The notes under the pieces were generated by a model. It did not search any database. It worked only from the letters and a program-made list of their open reading frames with translations, and was not told the DNA's origin. The position numbers were made by a program, and so were the translations under genes. From NCBI RefSeq assembly GCF_013185915.1, contig NZ_JAAZUH010000003.1:1-64000 (forward strand): a DNA stretch of 64,000 nucleotides, written 5' to 3'. Shown here piece by piece: positions 38,627 through 47,562 of the stretch (position 1 is its first letter; every line of letters begins with the position of its first letter). Source of the stretch: Stenotrophomonas bentonitica (GTDB lineage: Bacteria > Pseudomonadota > Gammaproteobacteria > Xanthomonadales > Xanthomonadaceae).

Positions 38627-39190
38627 ATGTCGCTCATCAACACCCAGATCAAGCCGTTTGGAGCCAACGCCTACCAGAACGGCGAGTTCATCAAGGTTTC
38701 CGACGCCACCCTGAAGGGCCAGTGGTCCGTCCTGATCTTCATGCCGGCCGCCTTCACCTTCAACTGCCCGACCGAGATCGAAGACGCCGCCGACCACTAC
38801 GCCGAGTTCAAGAAGGCCGGCGCCGAGGTCTACATCGTCACCACCGACACCCACTTCTCGCACAAGGTGTGGCACGAAACCTCGCCGGCCGTCGGCAAGG
38901 CCCAGTTCCCGCTGGTCGGCGACCCGACCCACCAGCTGACCAACGCCTTCGGCGTGCACATTGCCGAAGAAGGCCTGGCCCTGCGCGGCACCTTCATCAT
39001 CAACCCGGAAGGCGTGATCAAGACCCTGGAGATCCATTCCAACGAGATCGCCCGTGACGTCTCCGAGACCCTGCGCAAGCTGAAGGCTGCCCAGTTCACC
39101 GCCGCCAACCCGAACCAGGTCTGCCCGGCCAAGTGGAAGGAAGGCGAAAAGACCCTGACCCCGTCGCTGGACCTGGTCGGCAAGATCTAA
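38627..39190 (+). CDS. ahpC: Alkyl hydroperoxide reductase subunit C (typical 2-Cys peroxiredoxin)
   Basis: 187 aa. It reduces H2O2, organic peroxides and peroxynitrite. The peroxidatic Cys47 lies in FTFNCPTE and the resolving Cys166 in NQVCPAKW; THFSHKVWHE is typical of AhpC. The ribosome-binding site GAGGAA precedes ATG. It is followed by ahpF and oxyR; three hairpins occupy the ahpC-ahpF gap. Regulation by OxyR is supported by the operator at 38517-38553. Confidence 0.98.
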   Translation: MSLINTQIKPFGANAYQNGEFIKVSDATLKGQWSVLIFMPAAFTFNCPTEIEDAADHYAEFKKAGAEVYIVTTDTHFSHKVWHETSPAVGKAQFPLVGDPTHQLTNAFGVHIAEEGLALRGTFIINPEGVIKTLEIHSNEIARDVSETLRKLKAAQFTAANPNQVCPAKWKEGEKTLTPSLDLVGKI

Positions 39191-39203
39191 AGCAGCACCC
39201 CAT

Positions 39204-39231
39204 CCCCATTCCCGTTCCGACGGGAGTGGGG
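39204..39231. repeat. 12-bp hairpin in the ahpC-ahpF gap (1 of 3)
   Basis: CCCCATTCCCGT pairs with ACGGGAGTGGGG (one G-T pair) around TCCG, 14 nt after the ahpC stop. No T run follows, so it is more likely an mRNA-protecting or attenuating structure than a terminator. Confidence 0.75.
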
Positions 39232-39233
39232 GT

Positions 39234-39270
39234 GAACCCAAGCCGGTGCGCGCCGCGCCGGTTTGGGTTC
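39234..39270. repeat. 13-bp hairpin in the ahpC-ahpF gap (2 of 3)
   Basis: GAACCCAAGCCGG pairs with CCGGTTTGGGTTC (one G-T pair) around a GC-rich 11-nt loop, immediately after the first hairpin. Confidence 0.75.
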
Positions 39271-39289
39271 TCCCCCATGCCGCCCAGAT

Positions 39290-39304
39290 GTACCGTAGCG
39301 GTAC
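39290..39304. repeat. Small palindrome in the ahpC-ahpF gap (3 of 3)
   Basis: GTACCG-TAG-CGGTAC, perfect 6-bp stem, about 40 nt before the ahpF start. Confidence 0.6.
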
Positions 39305-39343
39305 GTCGACGCAGTTCCTTTGCCTGAATCAAGGAGTTTTTCG

Positions 39344-40936
39344 ATGTTGGATGCCAACCTCCAGTCCCAGCTGAAGACCTACCTGGAACGCGTCACCCGC
39401 CCGATCCAGATCACCGCGCACGCCGACGACGGCGCCAAGTCGCAGGAAATGCTGGAGCTGCTCGAGACCCTGGTGAGCCTCTCCAGCCAGATCAGCCTGG
39501 ACGTGCGCCGCGATGGCGCCGAGCGCACCCCCTCGTTCGCCCTGACCACCCCGGGCCAGGACATCCACCTGGCCTTTGCCGGGCTGCCGATGGGCCACGA
39601 GTTCACCTCGCTGGTGCTGGCCCTGCTGCAGGTTGGCGGCCATCCCTCCAAGGCCACCGCCGAAGTGATCGAGCAGGTGCAGGGCCTGGAAGGCGAGTTC
39701 AAGTTCGAAACCTACTTCTCGCTGTCGTGCCAGAACTGCCCCGACGTGGTCCAGGCGCTGAACCTGGCCGCAGTGCTGAATCCGCGCATCCAGCACGTGG
39801 CGATCGACGGCGCGCTGTTCCCGGCCGAAGTCGAAGCGCGCCAGATCATGTCCGTGCCGACCGTGTACCTCAACGGTGAGGTGTTCGACCAGGGCCGCAT
39901 GAGCCTGGAGCAGATCGTGGCCAAGCTGGACACCGGTTCGGCCAAGCGCGATGCCGCGAAGATCGCCGCCAAGGCACCGTACGACGTGCTGGTGATCGGC
40001 GGTGGCCCGGCCGGCGCCGCTGCGGCGATCTACGCCGCACGCAAGGGCATCCGCACCGGCGTGGCCGCCGAGCGGTTCGGCGGCCAGGTGCTGGACACCA
40101 TGGCGATCGAGAACTTCGTGTCGGTCAAGGAAACCGAAGGCCCCAAGCTGGCCATGGCGCTGGAACAGCACGTGCGCGAGTACGACGTGGACATCATGAA
40201 CCTGCAGCGCGCCAGTGCCCTGGTGCCGGCCGGCGACGACGGCCTGGTCGAGATCAAGCTGGAGAACGGCGCGTCGCTGAAGTCGCGGTCGGTGATCCTG
40301 TCCACCGGTGCGCGCTGGCGCCAGATGAACGTGCCCGGCGAAGACCAGTACCGCAACAAGGGCGTGGCCTACTGCCCGCACTGCGACGGCCCGCTGTTCA
40401 AGGGCAAGCGCGTGGCGGTGATCGGCGGCGGCAATTCCGGGGTGGAAGCGGCAATCGACCTGGCCGGTCTGGTGACGCATGTGACCCTGCTGGAATTCGA
40501 CGACAAGCTGCGTGCCGACGACGTCCTGCAGAGGAAGCTGCGCAGCCTCGGCAACGTCACCATCATCACCAGCGCACTCACCCAGGAAGTTCTGGGCGAC
40601 GGCCAGAAGGTCAACGGCCTGGTCTACAAGGACCGCGTGGGCGGCGACGCGCACCGGGTCGAGCTGGAAGGCGTGTTCGTGCAGATCGGGCTGCTGCCCA
40701 ATACCGAATGGCTGAAGGATTCGGTGGCGTTGTCGCCACGCGGAGAAGTGGTCATTGACGACCGTGGCCAGACCAGTGTTCCGGGCGTATTCGCCGCCGG
40801 TGATTGCACAACCGTGCCCTACAAGCAGATCATCATCGCCATGGGCGCAGGCTCGACCGCGGCGCTGAGCGCCTTCGATCACCTGATACGCACCAACGTT
40901 CCCAAGAGCAGCGGCGCTGTCGCCGAAGCTGCCTGA
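39344..40936 (+). CDS. ahpF: Alkyl hydroperoxide reductase subunit F
   Basis: 530 aa flavoprotein that passes electrons from NADH to AhpC. An N-terminal tandem thioredoxin-fold domain has SCQNCPDVV (CXXC). It is followed by FAD binding [21 protein letters not shown], the second redox pair [12 protein letters not shown] binding [19 protein letters not shown] and the FAD site [21 protein letters not shown]. The start at 39344 has AAGGAG upstream. Length matches E. coli AhpF. Confidence 0.97.
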   Translation: MLDANLQSQLKTYLERVTRPIQITAHADDGAKSQEMLELLETLVSLSSQISLDVRRDGAERTPSFALTTPGQDIHLAFAGLPMGHEFTSLVLALLQVGGHPSKATAEVIEQVQGLEGEFKFETYFSLSCQNCPDVVQALNLAAVLNPRIQHVAIDGALFPAEVEARQIMSVPTVYLNGEVFDQGRMSLEQIVAKLDTGSAKRDAAKIAAKAPYDVLVIGGGPAGAAAAIYAARKGIRTGVAAERFGGQVLDTMAIENFVSVKETEGPKLAMALEQHVREYDVDIMNLQRASALVPAGDDGLVEIKLENGASLKSRSVILSTGARWRQMNVPGEDQYRNKGVAYCPHCDGPLFKGKRVAVIGGGNSGVEAAIDLAGLVTHVTLLEFDDKLRADDVLQRKLRSLGNVTIITSALTQEVLGDGQKVNGLVYKDRVGGDAHRVELEGVFVQIGLLPNTEWLKDSVALSPRGEVVIDDRGQTSVPGVFAAGDCTTVPYKQIIIAMGAGSTAALSAFDHLIRTNVPKSSGAVAEAA

Positions 40937-40944
40937 AACGTCAG

Positions 40945-40972
40945 GGTCCCCGGTTCGCCGGGGACCTTTTTG
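40945..40972 (+). terminator. Terminator of ahpF
   Basis: GGTCCCCGG, TTCG and CCGGGGACC form a 9-bp stem with a UUCG loop, followed by TTTTT, about 10 nt after the stop. Confidence 0.95.
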
Positions 40973-41028
40973 CCTGCTGGGTAAACCACGCCATCACCCG
41001 GTCCATTACCGTTTAGAGGTACAAGGAA

Positions 41029-41985
41029 ATGAACCTACGTGATCTGAAATATCTGGTGGCGCTGGCCGACCATCGCCACTTCGGTCGGGCGGCGGCGTCC
41101 TGCTTCGTCAGCCAGCCGACGTTGTCGACCCAGATCAAGAAGCTCGAGGATGAGCTGGGGCTGCCGCTGGTGGAGCGCTCACCCCGCAAAGTCATGCTGA
41201 CCCCGGCCGGGGTGGAGGCCGCCGCGCGCGCGCGCGTCATCGTGGCCGAGATCGAACAGATGAAGGAAGCAGCGCGGCGCAGCGTGGACCCCGAAGCCGG
41301 CGCGGTGCGCCTGGGCATCTTCCCGACGCTGGGCCCGTACCTGCTGCCGCACGTGATCCCCAACATCCGCGGCCGTTTCCCGCAGCTGGAACTGCTGCTG
41401 GTGGAGGAAAAGAGCGACGAGCTGCTGCACCGCCTGCGCGACGGGCGCCTGGACGCGGCGCTGCTGGCCCTGCCGCTGGACGACGACCAGCTGCACGCCG
41501 AGTTCCTGTTCGAAGAACCTTTCCTGCTGGCGGTGTCCGGCCAGCACCCGCTGGCCCGCCGGCTCCACCTGGACGTGCAGGAACTGTCCACCCAGAAGCT
41601 GCTGCTGCTGGAAGACGGGCATTGCCTGCGCGACCAGGCGCTGGCGGTCTGCCGCCTGTTCGGCGCCAACGAGAAGTCCGAATTCCGCGCCACCAGCCTG
41701 GAGACGTTGCGCCAGATGGTCGCCGCCGACGTCGGCATCACCCTGCTGCCGACCCTCTCGGTGAAGCCGCCCGTCCCGCGCTCGACCAACATCGCCCTGC
41801 TCGACTTCGAGGGCGAAGACCGGCCCAGCCGCCGCATCGCCATGGTCTGGCGGCGCAGTTCGGCCATGACCGGCTTCCTGGAGCAGCTCGCCGAGCAGTT
41901 CAAGCGGCTGCCCGACGCGCTGTTCACGCTGGACCGCGACGAAAGCGACCCGGCCCCGCCGCGCGTCCTGCACGCGCAGGCCTGA
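41029..41985 (+). CDS. oxyR: Hydrogen peroxide-sensing transcription activator OxyR
   Basis: 318 aa LysR-family regulator. The N-terminal winged helix is MNLRDLKYLVALADHRHFGRAAASCFVSQPTLSTQIKKLE. The redox cysteines are at positions 199 and 208 (EDGHCLRDQALAVC), the same positions as in E. coli OxyR. AAGGAA precedes the ATG. It lies after the ahpF terminator, so it has its own promoter, while the operator found upstream of ahpC is its likely target. Confidence 0.97.
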   Translation: MNLRDLKYLVALADHRHFGRAAASCFVSQPTLSTQIKKLEDELGLPLVERSPRKVMLTPAGVEAAARARVIVAEIEQMKEAARRSVDPEAGAVRLGIFPTLGPYLLPHVIPNIRGRFPQLELLLVEEKSDELLHRLRDGRLDAALLALPLDDDQLHAEFLFEEPFLLAVSGQHPLARRLHLDVQELSTQKLLLLEDGHCLRDQALAVCRLFGANEKSEFRATSLETLRQMVAADVGITLLPTLSVKPPVPRSTNIALLDFEGEDRPSRRIAMVWRRSSAMTGFLEQLAEQFKRLPDALFTLDRDESDPAPPRVLHAQA

Positions 41986-42111
41986 GCGCCCCGCTGAACC
42001 GGCCCGGGCGGGACAGTCGCATCCGCCGCGGATACGCAGCACAATAGGCCAGGGCGGTGCCAGCAGGCGCCGCCTTTTGCATGGGTCTTCCCTAAGCCAC
42101 AGGAGTTTCAG

Positions 42112-42519
42112 ATGTCCACCGCCAGCGGCCTGCCGCCGTCCATCACCGTTTCCAGCTTCGACATGAACCAGCTCGAAGCCATGCTTGAATCCCCCGCTGT
42201 AGAACAGAGCCCCGCCGGCAAAGCCCTGGCGCACGAGCTCGAGCGCGCGACCGTCGTCGACCGTGACCAGATGCCCGAGGGCGTCGTCATGATGCATTCG
42301 CGGGTCGAGTGCGAAGATGAGCTGCAGGGCGAAAAACACGAATTGACCCTGGTATACCCGCGCGAAGCGGACGTCGACCAGGGCAAGGTCTCGATCCTCG
42401 CGCCGGTGGGCACCGCCCTGCTCGGCCTGGCGGTCGGCCAGACCATGGACTGGGACGCACCTGGCGGCCGCAAATTGCGCCTGCGGGTGACCGCCGTCCA
42501 CAATCCGCCCAAGCATTGA
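42112..42519 (+). CDS. rnk: Nucleoside diphosphate kinase regulator (Rnk, GreA/B C-terminal domain)
   Basis: 135 aa. A short N-terminal coiled-coil-like part (FDMNQLEAMLESPA) is followed by a GreA/GreB-type C-terminal domain (VVMMHSRVECEDELQGEKHELTLVYPREADVDQGKVSILAPVGTALLGLAVGQTMDWDAPGG). Rnk proteins bind RNA polymerase near the secondary channel but lack Gre cleavage activity. Alone between oxyR and tal; the ribosome-binding site AGGAG is clear. Confidence 0.9.
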   Translation: MSTASGLPPSITVSSFDMNQLEAMLESPAVEQSPAGKALAHELERATVVDRDQMPEGVVMMHSRVECEDELQGEKHELTLVYPREADVDQGKVSILAPVGTALLGLAVGQTMDWDAPGGRKLRLRVTAVHNPPKH

Positions 42520-42570
42520 TCGTCCCTGCCGCGCATCGCGCAGGGCCCAGGTAACGTTCCAGGAGCCGTA

Positions 42571-43533
42571 ATGAGTACTGCAACCCCGTCCAAACTTGCG
42601 CAGCTGCGCGAACTGTCCGTGGTGGTCGCCGACACCGGTGACTACGACGCCATCAAGCGCCTGAAGCCGGTCGACTGCACGACCAACCCCACCCTGGTGA
42701 AGAAGGCGCTGGACCTGCCGGTGTATGCCGAGCTGATCGAGCGCGAGCTGGCCTGGGGCCGCGAGCAGTCCGGCGAGCGCGAGACCGTGGTGCACGCCGT
42801 GGCCGACCGCCTGACCGTGGGCGTGGGCACGCTGCTGAGCACGCTGGTCCCCGGCCGCGTCTCGACCGAAGTCGATGCCGACCTGGCCCACGACACGGCC
42901 GCGACGGTGACCAAGGCGCGCCAGTTCATCGCCATGTACGAGGCGGCCGGCGTGCCGCGCAGCAAGGTCCTGATCAAGATCGCGGCCACCTGGGAAGGCG
43001 TGGAAGCCGCCCGCCAGCTGCAGGCCGAGGGTATCGACTGCAACCTGACCCTGATCTTCAACCCGACCCAGGCGCTGGCCTGCAGCGAAGCCGGCGCGTT
43101 CCTGATCTCGCCGTTCGTCGGCCGCATCCTCGACTGGTACGTGGCCAACGGCCAGGCCCCGGCCAACATCGACGCCGACCCCGGCGTGGTGTTCGTGCGC
43201 GGCGTGTACGCCGAGTTCAAGCGCCGCGGTTCCCCGACCGTGGTGATGGGCGCCTCGTTCCGCTCCACCGCGCAGATCGAAGCGCTGGCCGGCTGCGACC
43301 GCCTGACCATTTCCCCGGACCTGCTGGAAAAGCTCGACGCCGACCACGGCGACCTGCCCCGCAAGCTGGTGGCCGGTGCGGCGGAGTCTGTCTCGATCGC
43401 GCCGATTGATGCGGCGAAGTTCGCCGCCGACCTGGCTGCCGATCCGATGGCCACCGAGAAGCTGGCTGCCGGTATCGATGCGTTTGCGAAGGACTTGGAA
43501 GCATTGCGCCAGACGATTCGCGAACGGCTGTAA
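42571..43533 (+). CDS. tal: Transaldolase
   Basis: 320 aa. It transfers dihydroxyacetone units between sedoheptulose 7-phosphate and glyceraldehyde 3-phosphate in the pentose phosphate pathway. The Schiff-base Lys136 lies in [40 protein letters not shown] and [15 protein letters not shown] are family signatures, and the length fits TalB. A strong terminator follows. Confidence 0.97.
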   Translation: MSTATPSKLAQLRELSVVVADTGDYDAIKRLKPVDCTTNPTLVKKALDLPVYAELIERELAWGREQSGERETVVHAVADRLTVGVGTLLSTLVPGRVSTEVDADLAHDTAATVTKARQFIAMYEAAGVPRSKVLIKIAATWEGVEAARQLQAEGIDCNLTLIFNPTQALACSEAGAFLISPFVGRILDWYVANGQAPANIDADPGVVFVRGVYAEFKRRGSPTVVMGASFRSTAQIEALAGCDRLTISPDLLEKLDADHGDLPRKLVAGAAESVSIAPIDAAKFAADLAADPMATEKLAAGIDAFAKDLEALRQTIRERL

Positions 43534-43557
43534 GCCGGTTCTACGCGGAAGCAAAAG

Positions 43558-43596
43558 CGGGACGGTTGCAGTGATTGCAGCCGTCCCGTTTTTTTT
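43558..43596 (+). terminator. Terminator of tal
   Basis: CGGGACGGTTGCA and TGCAGCCGTCCCG form a long stem (one G-T pair) around GTGAT, followed by eight T residues. Confidence 0.95.
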
Positions 43597-43685
43597 GGAT
43601 TCGCGCGAACAGCGGCGCCTCAGTTCTACGTGCAGGGGCGGCCGCCGGGCAGCCCCCATACATGGTCGTGGGCGGTGGGGAAATC

Positions 43686-43708
43686 AGACACGCATGGCGT
43701 GTCCCTAC
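43686..43708 (-). repeat. SMAG palindrome
   Basis: Minus-strand unit, head GTAGGG, stem ACACGC/GCGTGT, at the edge of composite-repeat copy E, downstream of tal. Confidence 0.88.
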
Positions 43709-43774
43709 GCGGCGACGGGACACCGCGTAGCGGTTCCGCGTTTCCCTTGGCCACCGGCCAACTGTCAGAGGGTC

Positions 43775-43870
43775 GACCGGGGTCGGTTTGCGGGGGACTC
43801 GGCGCCATGGATGGCGTCCGCGTAGCCCCCATGGATGGGTTTACGGCGACCCCGCAAACCGGCACCGGGC
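43775..43870 (-). repeat. Composite stem-and-two-arms repeat, copy E (type I)
   Basis: The outer stem CGGTTTGCGGGG (43784-43795) pairs perfectly with CCCCGCAAACCG (43850-43861). Arms CGCCAT-GG-ATGGCG and CCCAT-GG-ATGGG. It is the reverse complement of copies A and D1, with flanks ACTGTCAGAGGGTCGACC and GGCCCAAGCCAGGGAACGCC. It ends in TTCGCCTGAATCCAACAGC plus a SMAG unit, between convergent tal and msrA. Confidence 0.82.
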
Positions 43871-43924
43871 GGCCCAAGCCAGGGAACGCCTTGCGCCTGC
43901 GGGTGTTCGCCTGAATCCAACAGC

Positions 43925-43947
43925 AGCCGGGCAGGGCCCGGCTCTAC
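43925..43947 (-). repeat. SMAG palindrome
   Basis: Minus-strand unit, head GTAGAG, stem GCCGGGC/GCCCGGC, terminal module of composite-repeat copy E, 28 nt before the msrA stop. Confidence 0.9.
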
Positions 43948-43975
43948 CGGATTGCGTGCAACCCAATGCCTGAAG

Positions 43976-44647
43976 TCACGCGTCCACGCAGATCGGGCAG
44001 GTCACGCCGGTGCCGCCGATGCCACAGTAGCCGTTCGGATTCTTGGCCAGATACTGCTGGTGGTAATCCTCGGCGTAGTAGTACTCCGGCGCCGGGAACT
44101 CGATCTCGGTGGTGATCGCACCGTAGCCCTTTTCGGACAGCCGCTGCTGGTAGGCATCCCGGCTGGCCCCGGCCGCCGCGTACTGCGCCTCGCTGGTCGC
44201 GTGGATCGCCGAACAGTACTGCGTGCCCGTGTCGTTGCCCTGGCGCATGCCCTGGGTTGGATCGTGGTTTTCCCAGAACACCTGCAGCAGCGCCGACAGG
44301 CTGATGATTGCCGGGTCGTACACTACCTCCACGATCTCCGTGTGCCCGGTCAGGCCCGAACAGACCTCCTCATAGGTCGGGTTCGGCGTGCTCCCGCCCG
44401 CATAGCCGACCGACGTCGAATACACCCCCGGCAGCGTCCAGAACTTCCGCTCCGCACCCCAGAAGCAGCCCATCGCAAAACGGATCCGCTCCAGACCCGC
44501 AAAACCGTCCTTCAGCGGATGGCTGTTCACATAGTGCTGGTTGTGCAGCTGCAGCGCATGCTCCCGCCCCGGCAGCGCCTCGTCCGCGCGCGGCAGGCGC
44601 TGCTTGAACGCCCCGATACCCAGCAAGCCCTTGGCAATCCCCAACAT
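43976..44647 (-). CDS. msrA: Peptide-methionine (S)-S-oxide reductase
   Basis: 223 aa, long form like E. coli MsrA. It repairs oxidised methionine. The catalytic Cys61 lies in [35 protein letters not shown] and [23 protein letters not shown] are hallmark segments. The recycling cysteines are in the tail ([18 protein letters not shown]); the last pair CPIC is an extra CXXC. It follows the DUF2007 gene by about 10 nt on the same strand. Confidence 0.97.
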   Translation of the reverse strand: MLGIAKGLLGIGAFKQRLPRADEALPGREHALQLHNQHYVNSHPLKDGFAGLERIRFAMGCFWGAERKFWTLPGVYSTSVGYAGGSTPNPTYEEVCSGLTGHTEIVEVVYDPAIISLSALLQVFWENHDPTQGMRQGNDTGTQYCSAIHATSEAQYAAAGASRDAYQQRLSEKGYGAITTEIEFPAPEYYYAEDYHQQYLAKNPNGYCGIGGTGVTCPICVDA

Positions 44648-44656
44648 GGCGGTCTC

Positions 44657-44923
44657 CTAGGCCGGCAACAGGCCGGCGCTTTCGTCACCGTCGAATATGG
44701 GGTCGTCCGGCGGGCTGCCCAAGTCCAGCCCCGCCACCACCTGCTCCGCCTCCGGCCGCGCCAGGTCCGGCACGCAGACCCGCAGCACCCCGAACAGCGG
44801 CAGCTCGCCCATCCCGCCCAGCAGCTGCTCCCCGAACACGAATGCCGGAATGCCCGCGTCCTCCAGCGCATGCTTGACCAGATGGGCGTCGAACAGGTTG
44901 TCGGCCTGGTAGATCACGTGCAT
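44657..44923 (-). CDS. DUF2007 small protein (putative signal-transducing type)
   Basis: 88 aa, start at 44923 (MHVIYQADNLFDAHLVKHAL). The segment EDAGIPAFVFGEQLLGGMGELPLFGVLRVCVPDLARPEAEQVV is the DUF2007 core, a ferredoxin-like fold related to the PII/ACT-type sensors. Function unknown. Upstream of msrA in an apparent two-gene operon. Confidence 0.8.
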   Translation of the reverse strand: MHVIYQADNLFDAHLVKHALEDAGIPAFVFGEQLLGGMGELPLFGVLRVCVPDLARPEAEQVVAGLDLGSPPDDPIFDGDESAGLLPA

Positions 44924-45011
44924 GGGCGGGGCTCCGGGCAAAGTTGGGGCCAGCATACGCCGCAGGCATGAACCCGGGCAGGCATTTCACGGGTATGGGC
45001 CTGGAGGATAG

Positions 45012-45096
45012 CCCCCTGAGTCAGGGGGCGGCCGCGAAGCGGCGGGGGTCTGGTTGCTGGTAAGAAGGGGCCCACGGTTTGCGCAGCCAACCGTGG
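45012..45096. repeat. Hairpins upstream of glnS
   Basis: CCCCCTGA-G-TCAGGGGG (45012-45028) and CCACGGTT..AACCGTGG (45072-45096) are perfect inverted repeats in the 277-nt divergent gap between the DUF2007 gene and glnS. A SMAG unit follows at 45125. No gene is seen in the gap. Confidence 0.65.
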
Positions 45097-45124
45097 GGCG
45101 GCAGCGCGCATGCGATGGCGCATA

Positions 45125-45147
45125 CCCCGGCCGGCGGCCGGCACTAC
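45125..45147 (-). repeat. SMAG-like palindrome
   Basis: Minus-strand unit, head GTAGTG with stem GCCGGCC/GGCCGGC, a further stem variant. It lies about 55 nt upstream of the glnS start and may overlap its promoter. Confidence 0.7.
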
Positions 45148-45200
45148 GTCCAACCCGGACGCGTTAGACTGTGCGTCTCTTTGCCTTACGCCAGCGCATC

Positions 45201-46949
45201 ATGTCCGAGCTTACCGCCGCCCCCACCGACGCCACCGCCGACACCCACGAAAAGCGCGATTTCATCCGCCAGATCGTGCGTGAGGACCTGGCCAGCGGCA
45301 AGCACCCGACCATCAAGACCCGCTTCCCGCCGGAGCCCAACGGCTACCTGCACATCGGCCATGCCAAATCGATCTGCCTGAACTTCGGCATCGCCGGTGA
45401 GTTCGCCGGCGTCTGCAACCTGCGCTTCGACGATACCAACCCCGCCAAGGAAGACCCCGAATACGTCGCCGCCATCCAGGACGACGTGCGCTGGCTCGGT
45501 TTTGAATGGAACGAACTCCGCCACGCCTCCGACTACTTCGACGCCTACTACCTGGCCGCCGAAAAGCTGATCCGCGACGGCAAGGCCTACGTCTGCGACC
45601 TCTCCGCCGAAGAAGTGCGCGCCTACCGCGGCACCCTCACCGAACCCGGCCGCCCCTCACCGTGGCGCGACCGCAGCGTCGACGAAAACCTCGACCTGTT
45701 CCGCCGCATGCGCGCCGGTGAATTCCCGGACGGCGCCCGCACCGTGCGCGCAAAGATCGACATGGCCAGCGGCAACATCAACCTGCGCGACCCCGCGCTG
45801 TACCGCATCAAGCACGTCGAACACCAGAACACCGGCAATGCCTGGCCGATCTACCCCATGTACGACTTCGCACATGCCCTGGGCGATTCCCTCGAAGGCA
45901 TCACCCACTCCCTGTGCACCCTCGAATTCGAAGACCACCGCCCCCTGTACGACTGGTGCGTGGACAACGTCGACTTCGCCCATGACGACGCCCTGACCGC
46001 ACCGCTGGTCGAACGCGGACTGCCGCGCGAAGCCGCCAAGCCCCGCCAGATCGAATTCTCGCGCCTGAACATCAACTACACCGTGATGAGCAAGCGCAAG
46101 CTGATGGCGCTGGTCACCGAACAGCTCGTCGACGGCTGGGAAGACCCGCGCATGCCGACCCTGCAGGGCCTGCGTCGCCGCGGCTACACCCCCGCCGCCA
46201 TGCGCCTGTTCGCCGAACGCGTCGGCATCAGCAAGCAGAACTCGCTGATCGACTTCAGCGTGCTCGAAGGCGCCCTGCGCGAAGACCTCGACAGCGCCGC
46301 CGCGCGCCGCATGGCCGTGGTCGACCCGGTCAAGCTGGTCCTGACCAACCTGCCCGACGGCCACACCGAAACCCTCACCTTCGCCAACCATCCCAAGGAT
46401 GAAGCCTTCGGCACCCGCGAGGTCCCGTTCGCACGCGAACTCTGGATCGAGCGCGAGGACTTCGCCGAAGTCCCGCCCAAGGGCTGGAAGCGCCTGGTGC
46501 CCGGCGGCGAAGTGCGCCTGCGCGGCGCCGGCATCATCCGCTGCGACGAGGTCATCAAGGACGCCGACGGCACCATCACCGAACTGCGCGGCTGGCTCGA
46601 TCCCGAATCGCGCCCCGGCATGGAAGGCGCCAACCGCAAGGTCAAGGGCACCATCCACTGGGTGAGTGCCGTGCACGCCGTGCCCGCCGAGATCCGCCTG
46701 TACGACCGCCTGTTCTCGGTGCCCAACCCGGACGACGAATCCGAAGGCAAGACCTACCGCGACTACCTGAACCCGGAATCGCGCCGCACCGTCACCGGCT
46801 ATGTCGAACCCGCTGCCGCGACCGCCGAACCCGAACAGTCGTTCCAGTTCGAGCGCACCGGCTACTTCGTGGCCGACCGCCGCGACCACACCGCCGCCGC
46901 CCCCGTGTTCAACCGCAGCGTCACCCTGCGCGACACCTGGTCGGCGTAA
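45201..46949 (+). CDS. glnS: Glutaminyl-tRNA synthetase
   Basis: 582 aa class I synthetase charging tRNA-Gln. The HIGH motif lies in [19 protein letters not shown], the KMSKS-like motif is VMSKRKL, and [15 protein letters not shown] is the standard GlnRS segment. A two-barrel anticodon-binding domain occupies the C-terminal half. The start at 45201 ([11 protein letters not shown]) is preferred over one 10 codons earlier. Its cognate tRNA-Gln lies at 9.5 kb. Two further genes follow closely on the same strand. Confidence 0.97.
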   Translation: MSELTAAPTDATADTHEKRDFIRQIVREDLASGKHPTIKTRFPPEPNGYLHIGHAKSICLNFGIAGEFAGVCNLRFDDTNPAKEDPEYVAAIQDDVRWLGFEWNELRHASDYFDAYYLAAEKLIRDGKAYVCDLSAEEVRAYRGTLTEPGRPSPWRDRSVDENLDLFRRMRAGEFPDGARTVRAKIDMASGNINLRDPALYRIKHVEHQNTGNAWPIYPMYDFAHALGDSLEGITHSLCTLEFEDHRPLYDWCVDNVDFAHDDALTAPLVERGLPREAAKPRQIEFSRLNINYTVMSKRKLMALVTEQLVDGWEDPRMPTLQGLRRRGYTPAAMRLFAERVGISKQNSLIDFSVLEGALREDLDSAAARRMAVVDPVKLVLTNLPDGHTETLTFANHPKDEAFGTREVPFARELWIEREDFAEVPPKGWKRLVPGGEVRLRGAGIIRCDEVIKDADGTITELRGWLDPESRPGMEGANRKVKGTIHWVSAVHAVPAEIRLYDRLFSVPNPDDESEGKTYRDYLNPESRRTVTGYVEPAAATAEPEQSFQFERTGYFVADRRDHTAAAPVFNRSVTLRDTWSA

Positions 46950-46977
46950 GTCCCACCGTATTCGAAAGGCCTGTTCA

Positions 46978-47538
46978 ATGCTGTACGCGCAAGTCCATCT
47001 CACCCTGCCCGCCTGGATCCACGACCAGATCGACCTCGGCCGTGCCTATCCCGGCGACGACGCCAAGGTCGCGCTGGCCATCGAGCTCTCGCGCCTGAAC
47101 GTCGAAGCGGCAACCGGCGGCCCATTCGGCGCCGTCGTGTTCGGTCCGGACGACCGCGTCATCGCCGCCGGCGTCAACCGCGTGGTCCCGCACAACACCT
47201 CCCTCGCGCATGCCGAAAACATGGCCTACATGCTGGCCCAGCAGCGCCTGCAGACCCCGCGACTGAACGCCGTGCTGTCCCCGATCACCCTGGCGACCTC
47301 CTCCCAGCCCTGCTGCCAGTGCTACGGCGCCACCGTCTGGGCCGGCATCGACCGCCTGCTGATCGGCGCCGGCGCGCAGGACGTGGAAGAGCTCACCGCG
47401 TTCGACGAAGGTCCGCTGCCGGCCGACTGGGTCGGAGAACTCAACAAGCGTGGCATCGAGGTCGTGCAGGGCATCCAGCGCGACGCCGCGCGCGTCGTCC
47501 TGCGCCAGTACGGGGAGCTCAACGGTGCGCATTACTGA
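46978..47538 (+). CDS. Cytidine/deoxycytidylate deaminase-family nucleoside deaminase
   Basis: 186 aa zinc deaminase. The catalytic HAENMA (His ligand and Glu proton shuttle) and QPCCQCYGAT (PCxxC ligands) are both present. The N-terminal ALAIELSRLNVEAATGGPFGAVVFGPDDRVIAAGVNRV is like guanine deaminases and TadA-type proteins. The exact substrate (guanine, cytosine or another base) is not determinable here. 28 nt after glnS. Confidence 0.85.
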   Translation: MLYAQVHLTLPAWIHDQIDLGRAYPGDDAKVALAIELSRLNVEAATGGPFGAVVFGPDDRVIAAGVNRVVPHNTSLAHAENMAYMLAQQRLQTPRLNAVLSPITLATSSQPCCQCYGATVWAGIDRLLIGAGAQDVEELTAFDEGPLPADWVGELNKRGIEVVQGIQRDAARVVLRQYGELNGAHY

Positions 47539-47562
47539 TTCCCGCGCCACCGGCGTGCGTCG

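Noticed and set aside
39204..39270. Rho-independent terminator after ahpC
   Set aside because: The hairpins are strong but lack a T run and ahpF must be expressed with ahpC; described as intergenic hairpins instead.
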